From: Cristatella mucedo
Taxonomy: Eukaryota > Bryozoa > Phylactolaemata > Cristatellidae
DNA: 64,000 nt
NCBI GenBank assembly: GCA_009760855.2
Contig: WPIO01000006.1
Span: forward strand, 1,100,001 to 1,164,000
Direction: 5' to 3'
In this document: positions 12,801-20,846 of the stretch, piece after piece
How positions within the stretch are numbered: position 1 is the stretch's first letter
How the letters are laid out: each line of letters starts with the position of its first letter
Notes under the pieces: model-generated
The model's database searches: none
Told to the model about the DNA's origin: nothing
Seen by the model: only the letters and a program-made list of their open reading frames with translations
Made by a program: the position numbers and the translations under genes

Positions 12801-15800
12801 CAGAGTGTAATTTGAAATGCGAATTCAGCTTTGTGGTATTTCAGGTGGCTACATTTTTCTGTACACAGCATCAGACGTGCTGGAGCTTTATTTTCTGTAA
12901 TCTTGGACGTGTATAGCGAAATGTGCCCTATCGAAATCAGGAATTGCCTACTGAAAGGCTTAAACTCACTACCTGAGTCTTGAAGTCTTCGGACCTTACT
13001 TCTCATGTTGTTCATGCTTCATTAATTCAGGAGATTGATCCCAAGGCATTATAATGGGCCATCGTTGAAAAGTTTAGAAGCAGAGACTTTCTAGCTAATT
13101 ACCACCCAATTTTACCATCTTTTTTTACTATCCACAATTTGTTTGCAACAGCTCTTGATTAGAGATAAGAATTACTTATCAGGAAAGGTTCAGCCAGATA
13201 TCAAGCAAACCATTCCACCAAAATCTCTGTATGTCTGTCTGTGTCACTGTAACTATTGAATGATTAAGATAAGCGATCGGTGTGGCTAGTGAGACTGTGG
13301 CCAAATTTAACTCATATTCGTTCCACCGTGACCAGTCTGAGTCGAGTAGTAGTCAAGTCTCATCTAGTAGATTTGTTAGCTGTGAAGTGAAGTTCTGTGA
13401 GGGTCTGGTCGTGGTTTTTTGCTGTTCACCAATGTTTTAGTGCCTCTAGCACTGACAGCATCGATTAGCCGCGATATACCGGCCTCCTTCTGGCTGTCTA
13501 AACTTGTTTATAAAGGGGTTTTCAGAGTTCCTCACTAAAATATTTGTGTGTGACAGGCCGTTACTGATTGTAGGAGACTTCAATATTCACGTTGACAACC
13601 CTAGCAACAGCCAGGTCCGCTCATTTATTGATTGTCTGGAGAATTTTGGGTTGGCCCAACACGTTAATCATAGCACCCACGTCGGTGGCCACATTCTAGA
13701 TCTCGTGATCACTAAGGATGTCATCCCCACTGACTTTGTGGTGTGCCCACTGACCCTCTCAGATCATTGTTTGGTCTCGTTTACTGTTCCTGCTCCCTCG
13801 TACATACAGGGCAATGTCGAATTTGCCAAATGACGTAACTTACAAAGCATTGACATGGACAAGTTTTTGAAATCTGTTTGTGATGCAGGCCTTCTTGATC
13901 TGCATTCAGACTCGACCGGCAGCCTCGATACCCTCACTGATGCGATGAACATGACACTCAGGAGTGCTCTTGACAAGCATGCTCCCGTTCGCTCTATCCG
14001 TGTTCAAAGTCGTCGAGATTCCTTTCAATTTACAAAAAAACGCCTGGAACGTCGTTTCAAGAAATCGGGGTCTGAGGCAGACCTAGTCAATTTTAAAGAC
14101 TTCATTCGAGTTTACACCCGAAAGCTTAAAAAAACCAGGGCTTCTTTTTTCATTAGGAAGCTGAATTCCTGCCAGTCGGACACTAAACAGATTTATAAGA
14201 CAGTAAACCATTTACTTGCCAATGCTGTGAGGTATGACTCCCCAAATATTAAGGGCTCAGCCGAAAAGTTTTCAGCCTTCTTTACTGAAAAAATTGTGCA
14301 CATTCGTGCCTCCATTAAGCCCCCTCCGACCAAAGCAATCGCCATTCCTCAACCTGTGACCTTTCTTAAAAGGTTCTCCGATGTTTCTGCCTGTGCTGTG
14401 GCTGCCTTAATAAGGTCTAGCAAAAAGAGCTCGTCTCCTGAAGACCCTATACCTTCATCTCTGTGGTCTTCACTGGCAGACCAACTTAGCCCTGCCATAA
14501 CCAAGATTTTTAATACTTCTTTGGGAAAATGGGTCGTCCCCAAGTCCGTCAAATCGGCAATCGTTAGACCTATTCTTAAAAAGCCTGGATTAGACACAGA
14601 GGTCCTAGCAAACTATCGCCCAGTTTCCCTTCTTCCGTTCTTATCAAAGATTCTTGAAAAAATTGTTGCTAAGCAGCTAGTTGAACATATTGAAAATAAT
14701 GGAATGTCAGAAACATTTCAATCAGGGTTCAAGAGGCAGCACTCTACTGAAACTGCTCTCCTTCGTGTTAACAATGACATTCTACGTGGCAACGACGACA
14801 GGAATGTCACTGCCCTAGCTCTGCTAGATCTGTCTGCTGCCTTCGACACCATTGATCACGAAGTTCTGCTTGAACGATTGAGAACAACGATCGGTCTGGC
14901 AGACGAAGCACTGGCGTGGTTTAAATCATACTTGTCTGATCGTGTTCAATCCGTGTCGTGTGGTGGTCAGGTCTCAGACATGAGAAGGGTCACCTGTGGA
15001 GTCCCTCGAGGGTCTGTACTCGGTCCCACGCTGTTCTCCATCTATAATCTCCTCTGGGAAAAGTGATTAAGGCCCATGGAATAGGATACCACTTTTATGC
15101 TGACGATACTCAGTTGTATTTGTCATTTAAACCGTCGGAATCTGCTGCAGCAACTGAGAAACTGAATGCTTGCCTTGCCGATATTCGATCCTGGATGTCG
15201 GAAAACTTCCTGAAATTAAATGACGATAAAACCGAACTGCTGCTCATAGGACACCCTAAGCGTGTGGCTGGATTAAAAGGCTTGCTGTTCTAATAAGTGA
15301 TGCTATTGTGCAACCTTCACCACGTGCTCGTAATCTAGGTGTCGTGTTCGACAGCTGCCTCAATTTCAAAAGCTTCATTCAGAAGACTGCCTCTACAGCT
15401 AGCCATCACATCTGATCCCTATCCAAGATTAGAAGCTGTCTCCCACAGTGGCTTGTAAAAAATTTAACTAGCTCTTTAGTTCTGTTTTGGCTTGATTATT
15501 GTAATTCACTTTTGGCTGGGCTGCCAAAGAAAGCTATTATGCCACTACAGCTGACTATGAATATGGCTGCAAGGCTGGTCTTCAAGTCCCAGCGGTTTGA
15601 GCACGTGTCACCTCTGCTGAAAGAGCTAGGATGGTTGCCGGTTGAGCAAAGGATACAGAGCAAAGTTCTCACGCTGACCCACAAGGCCCACTACGGCTTA
15701 GCTCCTTCGTACCTAGCTGAACTGCTGCATCAATTTCAGCCTGTTCGCGCCCTCGGGTCCTCAGTGGACAATAAATTAGCTGTCCCATTCCTCCGCTTAA

Positions 15801-18800
15801 AGACAGTTGGCAACAGAAGCTTTAGCTCTGCAGGTCCTAGACTGTGGAACTCGCTTCCACATTTCTTACGCAACGACAACTACTCTCCAACTGCCGACTA
15901 TTGCACATCTTTTACAGCGGTCCTGAGCTGCTACTTCAATGCTACTCGCTACCTGAACTGCTCTCCTGACTCTGCTATGCTTCCCACTTTCTCTTTGTTG
16001 TGTGAGACGAAGTCTGTTGGCTACGGAATGCGCACCGAAAGCTGCTTAGGCTGTGAGTGAGCTATACAAAACTCTCCTGCGTAACACCCACATGGTCTTT
16101 ATGACTTTTGTGGAGTTACTGTCAGAGATACATTACATAGTTCATTAATGCCGATGACATCCAGCTGTAGTTTTCTTTCAAGCCTCCAAGTTCAGCTTCG
16201 ACGATTGATAAATGGTACGCGTGCCTCTCAGACACCAGGTTTACTGGATTTTGTACGATTTTCTTAAATTTAATTATTATTCTTAGTTTTATTTATTGAT
16301 ACAATGGATTTCGATATAATTTATTGATACAATGGATATTGATATAATTTATACAATGTTTCCCATAGGTAACCCTAAACGTACGGCTGGGATGAGTTAC
16401 TTTGCCCCTTTGAGAGAGAGAGGGGAGAGAGAGAAAGAGGGGAGAGAGAGAGAGAGATAAGGAGAGGGAGAGAGCTAGAGCAGGTGCACGTTCCATCTTG
16501 CAAACTGCTGCCAGGCCGCCATCAACTGTTACCAACAGTTCGCCGGTGCACTTGTGTAAGCTAGGCAATCCTGTCTGCCCACCATTGTGCGATCGCCGGC
16601 TGCTCGTGACGTGCCAGTGGCTTAAGTGGATCCAGGCGTGAGTATTTCGAGTGGCTTCGCCAGCAGTCGCTGTGTCGTCAACGATGCCGAAATCTAGAGG
16701 ACTTAACGACTAACGTCGTGGTCTCTGGCTCCACGGTAGTTACGCTGTGGCCCAGTCGATGCACTGCTCCGCCGGCGAACGCCGGCGCCGTCGAACCGAG
16801 CTGGCTCAGGGGAAGGCGGCTCCCATCATGCGCTGCGTACATGCAGACTGTCCACTCTGTGCTTCTCTGCAGGAGTACCACGCGTTCGGGTTGGCACCGG
16901 AAGTGCTTGGCGCATGGCGCCGCGTCAGCGACGCTCTGGAGGGCGCCAGTGCCAGCGTGGTTCCCGTGTCGCTTCCGCACACTCGCTACGCCAACAGCTG
17001 CTACTCGGTGCTCAACGCTGCCGAGGTGGCCTCCAACATGGCGCGCTACGACGGCATCGAGTACGGTGCGTGCTTGGTGGCGCCTGCGTGTGCCGCCCGT
17101 GTCGTTCCCCCGTCCCGTCCACTTGTCTGTCTGCTGCTGCTTGCGAGGGCCCTTGCACACACCTAAGGGGTGGTCCGGTGGTCGCTGCGCTGTGCTCGAA
17201 CCGCAGCAAGCTTCCGCAAGCGTGGAGTCCCCGTAGCTCACCCACTGCTGCCGCACGCCGGGCCGCGGGCATGGGTTGCACGGCTGCTGCAGGGCACAGG
17301 GCTGCTGCCGAGTCGTCGACGGAAGCACTGTATGCAGCCACTCGTCACGAGGGCTTCAACGACGTCGTGAGGGGGCGCATTTTCGCCGGCAACTATTTCC
17401 TGCTGCGCAGGTGAGCCTCCGGCGTGTAGCCTGCTACTGCTGCTGTTCCTTGCGCAGAAGGCGTGCTCGGTGGGCGCTCGCTGCCAAAAGTACATAATCA
17501 GAAGGAGCTTGTAACCCACCCACCCACCCACCTCCCTGCCCCGGTATTCGTTGCAGCAACTACGATAAGTACTACGTGCAGGCTCAGCGCGTGCGACGTC
17601 TGATAGCCGATGACTTTGCCGCCGTGTTCGGCCGAGGCGGTGGCCGCAGTAGCAGCCGCCGGAAGCAGGAAGAAGCTGAAGTCGACATCCTGCTGACGCC
17701 GGTGTCACCGGACACGGCGCCGCTGCACTCGGCATTCACGAGCCTGGACAATCGATCGCAGTGCGTCGTCCAGGACGTGTACACTCAGCCGTGCAGCCTT
17801 GCAGGTGAGATCGAGCGCTCGAATTTACGTGCACGATCCCTGAAACGCTTGGCCTCAGAAGTGTCACTTGTGCGGGACCGCAGTCGCAGCGGATGTGACA
17901 TGTAACGTATTGCCCCAGAGCCACCGCCGCACGACCCGAAGAAGTCAGTGGGAGAACGTGCAGCTTCTTCGCCCGTTACAAAATCCAATCTAGTTTTCTC
18001 TGTCTGTCCTTACCACGTGAGTGATACCATCCATGCCAAAGACGACGAAGGTGTCTCTTGTGATTCCTCACCTGGCGCACCATTCCTTGCTCGCGCATTA
18101 TACTTCTCAGCAGACACATAGCATAGTTTTGCTATGTAAAGAGCTACAGCTTGTGCATCATGCGGGGAGCACACGTTCGCGAGTGCACTCGCATGCTTAC
18201 TCACATTGCATAAGTACCCGTACCGACTCGCGCTGTCATGCTGTAGATTACATACTGGTGCTTAGTTGCCAAGGCAGTTCCTGTAGATATGCATGTATTA
18301 GGGAATATAAACTAAATAGACTATGAATGTGTTTACATATATTCGCTCAAAATTCAAATAAATCCTGACAGTATGGCTGGGGCCGTGGCTGCAAATTCGT
18401 TCAGGTAATAAAAGGATTTCCTATGATACCTGGTTTGGCCCCCCCCCCGGTTAAGGTGCTCGCCTTTAATGACCGAGGTCAAGGTGAATGTATTTGATTA
18501 CCGAAGTCGTGGTACCCAGAGGCACATGTAAAGCACGTGCATAGAGATTAAGTTCTCGTAGGGTGCTATACAAAGGAATTATAGAGATACCAGATTCACT
18601 AAAGTTATGCTGTGAGTTTGTTCGGGTAATACGGTTTTCTACGATACCAGGTACACTAAATTTATGTGAAGCTTGTGAAAATATGTATTGACAGCCCAAA
18701 AACCACTTCCTTTCGTTGGCCCATGACTGCCGAGCAGACTAGGTTGACTGACAAGAGCTATTTAAAAGCAGCGGCTGCTCTATTCTGTAGTGCTCTGTAC

Positions 18801-18920
18801 GAAGCTATGAGTTCACCGTGGCACATTCCGACAGCGATTCTAAACATTGATTCGGTATTAATCTAGAGTTGCAAACCCAGAGGGGAATCGGTCTCTCTCT
18901 CTCTCTCTCACCCTAACTCA

Positions 18921-18995
<75 letters not shown>

Positions 18996-20846
18996 TCACC
19001 CTAACTCTCTCTCTCTGCGACCATTTCTGTGATGCCGTCGACACCCAGCCGTATTTTCGGTCTTGATATAAGAATCAGCTGCCTCGATTTATAAATGAAA
19101 CGCCTGCCTTGCAGAATCTTGTTCCTGAATGTCAGTTAATTCCTCTAGCTTAACGTTGATAAAAATCAAACTCCTCACAGGCAACTCTAAACATTATTAA
19201 GATTATGTCACTTATGCCAAGATTAAGTTATGTGATTATGCGAGTTATGCGAATAAGTTATGTTATAAAGTTATTAACATTATGCCAAGATTAAGTCACT
19301 TTGTGCACCTACTTAGAATGCCGTAGTGCGACCATGTTCTTCGAGTGCTGGCAATTCAGGCATCCACCTCGATAGCTGCTTGAATTGCAAACATTTTTAC
19401 TCAGAAGGCTGCCTCTACAGCTGCTGCCGTGGTGAATCTCTGACCAGGGTTTAGGGCAGCAACCAACAGTGGCTGCTAATGATCTCACCTGCTCCATGGT
19501 CATCTTTCCGCTGGACTACTTTTTAACTCGGTATTGGCAGGGCTACCAAAAAAAGCTATTCAACCTTTACACCTGAGGATGAATATTCATTCGCTGATCT
19601 TTAAATCCAAGAAATTCTTCGTTTGTCTTCTTTGCTACAGAAGTTGCGATGGCCTTCAGTTGATCAACGGGTGCAGATGAAAATCTTACTGTGAGCCACT
19701 AGGCCATCAATGGCTTGGCTCGTTCACACTTAGCCGAGGGCTAACAGCTGCCTCGGTTTCAATGTCCTTGGGTATTCCCAAGGACGACACATTAGCTGTA
19801 CTACTCTTTCGCTTAAAGACAGTTGGTTACAGAAGGTTTTGCTATGCGAGTCATTAACTGTAGATCTCAACTTTTACCTTTCTTGCGTGGAATCTTATCT
19901 CCTACTGCTGCTGAGTGTTGCAGGTCATACTTTTCAGCCTGCCTGCACTGATGCTTTTATGCGGCGGCCTCCCTGACTTCCTCGGCGGCCTCCCTGACTC
20001 AGTTCTGTGTTTCACTTCCTCCCTCTGTATTGCATGAATGAAGTCTGTCGGCAATCGTGAGCCCACCGAAAGCTCCGTGTGCGCTCTGGAGAGCTCTTCA
20101 ACATAGTACCTGCGAGGTGTTCGTGGATGTGTAGATTTACAGATGAAGGTAAATGCCTAGATTTAAGCAAAACAAACCGAACTCATTTAACTCGTGTCTA
20201 ACGAAACTTGCCGTCTTATTGAGTGAAGCTACTCTGGTCCTGGCGTGTACCAAAACAAGAAACCAAGTCTGTCTGCCTAATCTCCAGTGGTTGGAACTTC
20301 TGCTGCCGAATTCATCGGGCTGTTCACCAGATAAAGAGCGTGTTTGCGGGGTGCGACCCTACTTTGAGTTGTGTGTGCAATGGGATTTCTTGTATGTACC
20401 ATGGCACTGAAAATTAGCAAGTGTAGCTCCCAAAACCACAGCTTGTCCCACCTTAAAAAGCAATCATTTGCTATCGTCTAATAAGGCTCTTCCGGAGACT
20501 GTTCATGATGGGGCTGCCTAATCAAACTCGGTCGAGTGCAGCAATCGGCGGTTGCAGGCCGGTGTTCAGAGAGGAGCACCTGGAGGCGTGCTCGCACTAC
20601 TTGCATAGCAGTTTGCAAGTACTGTGCGAAACGCCTGGGCCAGGCTGCTGCAGGTATCGTGCATGTTTGGTGCTGCTGCTTGCAGGGCTGCCAGCCGTCG
20701 TCGTGCCCGTCTGCTTGTCATCGAGTGGCATGCCCATTGGGCTGCAGCTGATTGCACCTCACTTCCACGAGCAGCTGCTGCTTACTGTCGCCAAATGGAT
20801 CGAGCAGCACGTTCAATATTCCGGCTGGCCTATCGAAGAGCAATGA
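1598..20846 (+). CDS. QRSL1: QRSL1/GatA, mitochondrial glutamyl-tRNA(Gln) amidotransferase subunit A (3' part, 8 exons)
   Basis: Joined exons 1598-1694, 2995-3092, 3395-3570, 7753-7865, 16873-17065, 17293-17410, 17557-17804 and 20686-20846 give 400 codons plus a stop, with every intron GT-AG and every phase matching. The product is the amidase subunit of the mitochondrial GatCAB complex, which releases ammonia from glutamine and converts Glu-tRNA(Gln) to Gln-tRNA(Gln). In order I see FGPTRNPW, the amidase signature GGSSGGSA (cis-Ser), GSDTGGSVR (Ser nucleophile of the Ser-cisSer-Lys triad), [74 protein letters not shown], and the C-terminal [11 protein letters not shown] and GMPIGLQLI blocks. 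Animal QRSL1 proteins are about 530 residues, so roughly 130 N-terminal residues, including the catalytic Lys, are left of the window. No frameshift or stop interrupts the joined frame, so the gene looks functional. Confidence 0.95.
1748..1830. repeat. (GT)n microsatellite
   Basis: Almost pure GT dinucleotides with a few GC and TA interruptions at the ends. It lies in the intron after the first visible QRSL1 exon. Confidence 0.97.
2143..2885 (-). mobile_element. LINE-B (L2/CR1-like) 3' end, minus strand
   Basis: On the - strand it ends in the reverse-transcriptase C-terminal region, with recognisable pieces [38 protein letters not shown] and [14 protein letters not shown]. The frame is broken by indels. 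After the ORF come the 3' UTR, the stem-loop tail (about 2160-2212 in this orientation) and an ATT-repeat end. It is a dead 5'-truncated insertion in a QRSL1 intron. Copies at 25770 and 12306 share the same order. Confidence 0.85.
2890..2920. repeat. (GA)n microsatellite
   Basis: A short GA run directly follows (on the + strand) the truncated 5' end of the LINE-B copy. Confidence 0.9.
2995..3092 (+). CDS. QRSL1: QRSL1 exon with amidase signature GGSSGGSA
   Basis: Translated in phase 0 after the acceptor ATTTTAG, it reads [22 protein letters not shown], the most conserved block of the amidase family, including the cis-Ser of the triad. The donor is GC/GTAGGT at 3093 (phase 2). It joins the next exon to give the family-typical [11 protein letters not shown]. 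Confidence 0.93.
3395..3570 (+). CDS. QRSL1: QRSL1 exon with nucleophile Ser (SDTGGSVR)
   Basis: The acceptor TTTCTTTCAG precedes 3395 and the donor CTCA/GTAGGT follows 3570. It encodes [17 protein letters not shown], then [17 protein letters not shown] and [20 protein letters not shown]. The Ser in DTGGS is the acyl-enzyme nucleophile in the GatA family. The preceding intron is only 302 bp. Confidence 0.95.
4412..4720. repeat. Foldback: two ~90 bp inverted arms with ~130 bp spacer
   Basis: The left arm (4412-4502) and the reverse complement of the right arm (4631-4720) align nearly end to end through GGTGGCTGCCTTGTGGGGGC, TTCAAAAGGGGCC and TGGGTTTGGACGTCAGCAGC, with only a few mismatches. 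The spacer is AT-rich and holds an 8 bp perfect stem (TTGTCGGG/CCCGACAA). It could be a foldback element or two head-to-head copies of one short repeat. Confidence 0.85.
5287..5325. repeat. Perfect 15 bp hairpin with CTGCTGCTG loop
   Basis: GGACCTGCAGGCTGG at 5287-5301 is the exact reverse complement of CCAGCCTGCAGGTCC at 5311-5325, with a 9 nt CTGCTGCTG loop. CAG/CTG-rich flanks extend the possible pairing. It lies in a QRSL1 intron. Confidence 0.95.
6783..6865. repeat. (GT)n microsatellite
   Basis: A GT-rich run with GC interruptions at its 5' side, becoming pure GT toward its end. Confidence 0.97.
7753..7865 (+). CDS. QRSL1: QRSL1 exon, ALAGRD...RIGIP segment
   Basis: The acceptor is CTCGATCCAG before 7753 and the donor CACAG/GTAGGT follows 7865. 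Spliced to the preceding phase-1 exon it reads [19 protein letters not shown] and ends [11 protein letters not shown]. These are the GatA blocks LxxLAGxDxxDST and LKGLRIGIPKE. It lies 4.2 kb downstream of the previous exon and 9 kb upstream of the next. Confidence 0.9.
8318..8450 (-). mobile_element. LINE-A 3' tail fragment
   Basis: On the - strand it reads CTATACAAAACTCTCCTACG, then AACACCCACATAGTCTTTAT, then GGAGATACATTACATT. This is the conserved end of LINE-A, including the last codons of its ORF (IQNSP-like). Confidence 0.88.
11228..12060 (-). mobile_element. LINE-B degenerate copy, minus strand
   Basis: It starts (on the + strand) with the tail hairpin remnant TATAGCACCCTAAGGAGA and continues through diverged 3' UTR. 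Further on, minus-strand pieces matching the RT thumb region reach [16 protein letters not shown] (about 12000-12060), which corresponds to the [13 protein letters not shown] block of LINE reverse transcriptases. Many indels break the frame. Confidence 0.75.
12306..12650 (-). mobile_element. LINE-B 3' UTR copy with ATT tail, minus strand
   Basis: On the - strand it ends AAAGCGCCTAGAAAGAGATT...GGGCGCTTTATCAAGTG followed by an ATT repeat. This is nearly identical to the tail at 26297-26366. Upstream lies the LINE-B 3' UTR with the motif GGTCCCTGTGATTCGT after the ORF end. It sits beside the older copy at 11228-12060 in the same orientation. Confidence 0.9.
13430..16146 (+). mobile_element. LINE-A: 5'-truncated CR1/L2-type non-LTR retrotransposon, inactive
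   Basis: This is the longest LINE copy in the window. It begins inside the APE-type endonuclease ([35 protein letters not shown]). The reverse transcriptase follows: [47 protein letters not shown], motif [13 protein letters not shown], motif [12 protein letters not shown] and motif [10 protein letters not shown]. Then come [43 protein letters not shown] and RLWNSLP, ending near 16060-16082. The frame has a TGA at 13831-13833 and another at about 15412 (CGA in the copy at 41420), plus frameshifts near 15045 and 15290. The 3' UTR ends GGAGATACATTACATAG. It lies in a QRSL1 intron in the sense direction. Confidence 0.95.
16147..16400 (+). mobile_element. LINE-A degenerate RT fragment
   Basis: Immediately after the long copy, NADDIQL (from YADDTQL), a FKPPSS-like stretch and GNPKRTAG-like remnants repeat the motif C to thumb region. 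A second, older fragment in the same orientation therefore abuts the first. An internal ~36 bp duplication (ATTTATTGATACAATGGAT) lies at about 16290-16340. Confidence 0.65.
16401..16872. other. End of QRSL1 9 kb intron, with GA-rich microsatellite
   Basis: A GAGAGA-type tract occupies about 16411-16475. The remainder leads into the exon at 16873. Open frames continue through the acceptor but are not needed to explain QRSL1. Confidence 0.6.
16873..17065 (+). CDS. QRSL1: QRSL1 exon, [11 protein letters not shown]...[14 protein letters not shown]
   Basis: The acceptor GCTTCTCTGCAG and the donor GTACG/GTGCGT flank an open segment containing [15 protein letters not shown] and [18 protein letters not shown], both strongly conserved in GatA. 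It starts in phase 0 and ends in phase 1. It is more GC-rich than the surrounding intron. Confidence 0.95.
17293..17410 (+). CDS. QRSL1: QRSL1 exon, [22 protein letters not shown]
   Basis: The acceptor CTGCTGCAG and the donor CGCAG/GTGAGC flank it. It encodes [17 protein letters not shown] followed by [18 protein letters not shown]. The FGxEVxRRI-type block of bacterial GatA appears as FNDVVRGRI, as in animal QRSL1. The preceding intron is 227 bp and the following one 146 bp. Confidence 0.95.
17557..17804 (+). CDS. QRSL1: QRSL1 exon, [13 protein letters not shown]...LLTPVSP
   Basis: The acceptor TTCGTTGCAG and the donor TTGCAG/GTGAGA flank it. It encodes [19 protein letters not shown], a basic Gly/Ser/Arg insertion ([17 protein letters not shown]), then [15 protein letters not shown] and [14 protein letters not shown]. 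The insertion, about 15 residues longer than in vertebrate QRSL1, sits at a surface-loop position just before the conserved DxLLTP strand. Confidence 0.95.
18431..18583 (+). mobile_element. tRNA-derived SINE (family S1)
   Basis: The head TGGTTTGGCC(C)nGGTTAAGGTGCTCGCC resembles tRNA positions 7-25, with an A-box region corrupted by a C run. The tail contains AAAGCACGTGCATAGAGATT, then AAGTTCTCGTAGGGTGCTAT, which is the stem-loop also found in LINE-B. Copies at 32470 (-) and 50685 (+) support the unit. Confidence 0.8.
18892..19016. repeat. (CT)n microsatellite
   Basis: CT repeats interrupted twice by CACCCTAACTC, so the array may have been partly duplicated as a compound block. Confidence 0.97.
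19045..20110 (+). mobile_element. LINE-A heavily decayed copy
   Basis: Scattered matches in the right order (CAGAAGGCTGCCTCTACAGC; GGGCTACCAAAAAAAGCTAT; CGCTTAAAGACAGTTGGTTA) follow the thumb and C-terminal region of LINE-A in the same orientation. No readable ORF remains, so it is older than the copies at 13430 and 41365. Confidence 0.7.
20686..20846 (+). CDS. QRSL1: QRSL1 terminal exon with stop
   Basis: After the acceptor TGCTGCTTGCAG the frame reads [20 protein letters not shown] and then [20 protein letters not shown], ending in TGA at 20844-20846. This is the standard C-terminal GatA block. The preceding intron is 2.9 kb and full of repeats. Confidence 0.95.

Larger units (their letters stand above)
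7866..13429. other. QRSL1 9 kb intron, left half
   Basis: It contains LINE-A and LINE-B fragments (listed separately). A tail-like fragment at 9665-9720 on the - strand carries the AGAGATTAAA half of the shared LINE/SINE hairpin. A 125-codon minus ORF at 8858-9235 and a 76-codon minus ORF at 9989-10219 have no motif I recognise and are not called as genes. Confidence 0.7.
17805..20685. other. Last QRSL1 intron (2.9 kb), repeat-filled
   Basis: It holds a tRNA-SINE copy at 18431-18583, a CT microsatellite at 18892-19016 and a decayed LINE-A copy at 19045-20110. Nothing else coding is supported. Confidence 0.7.
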
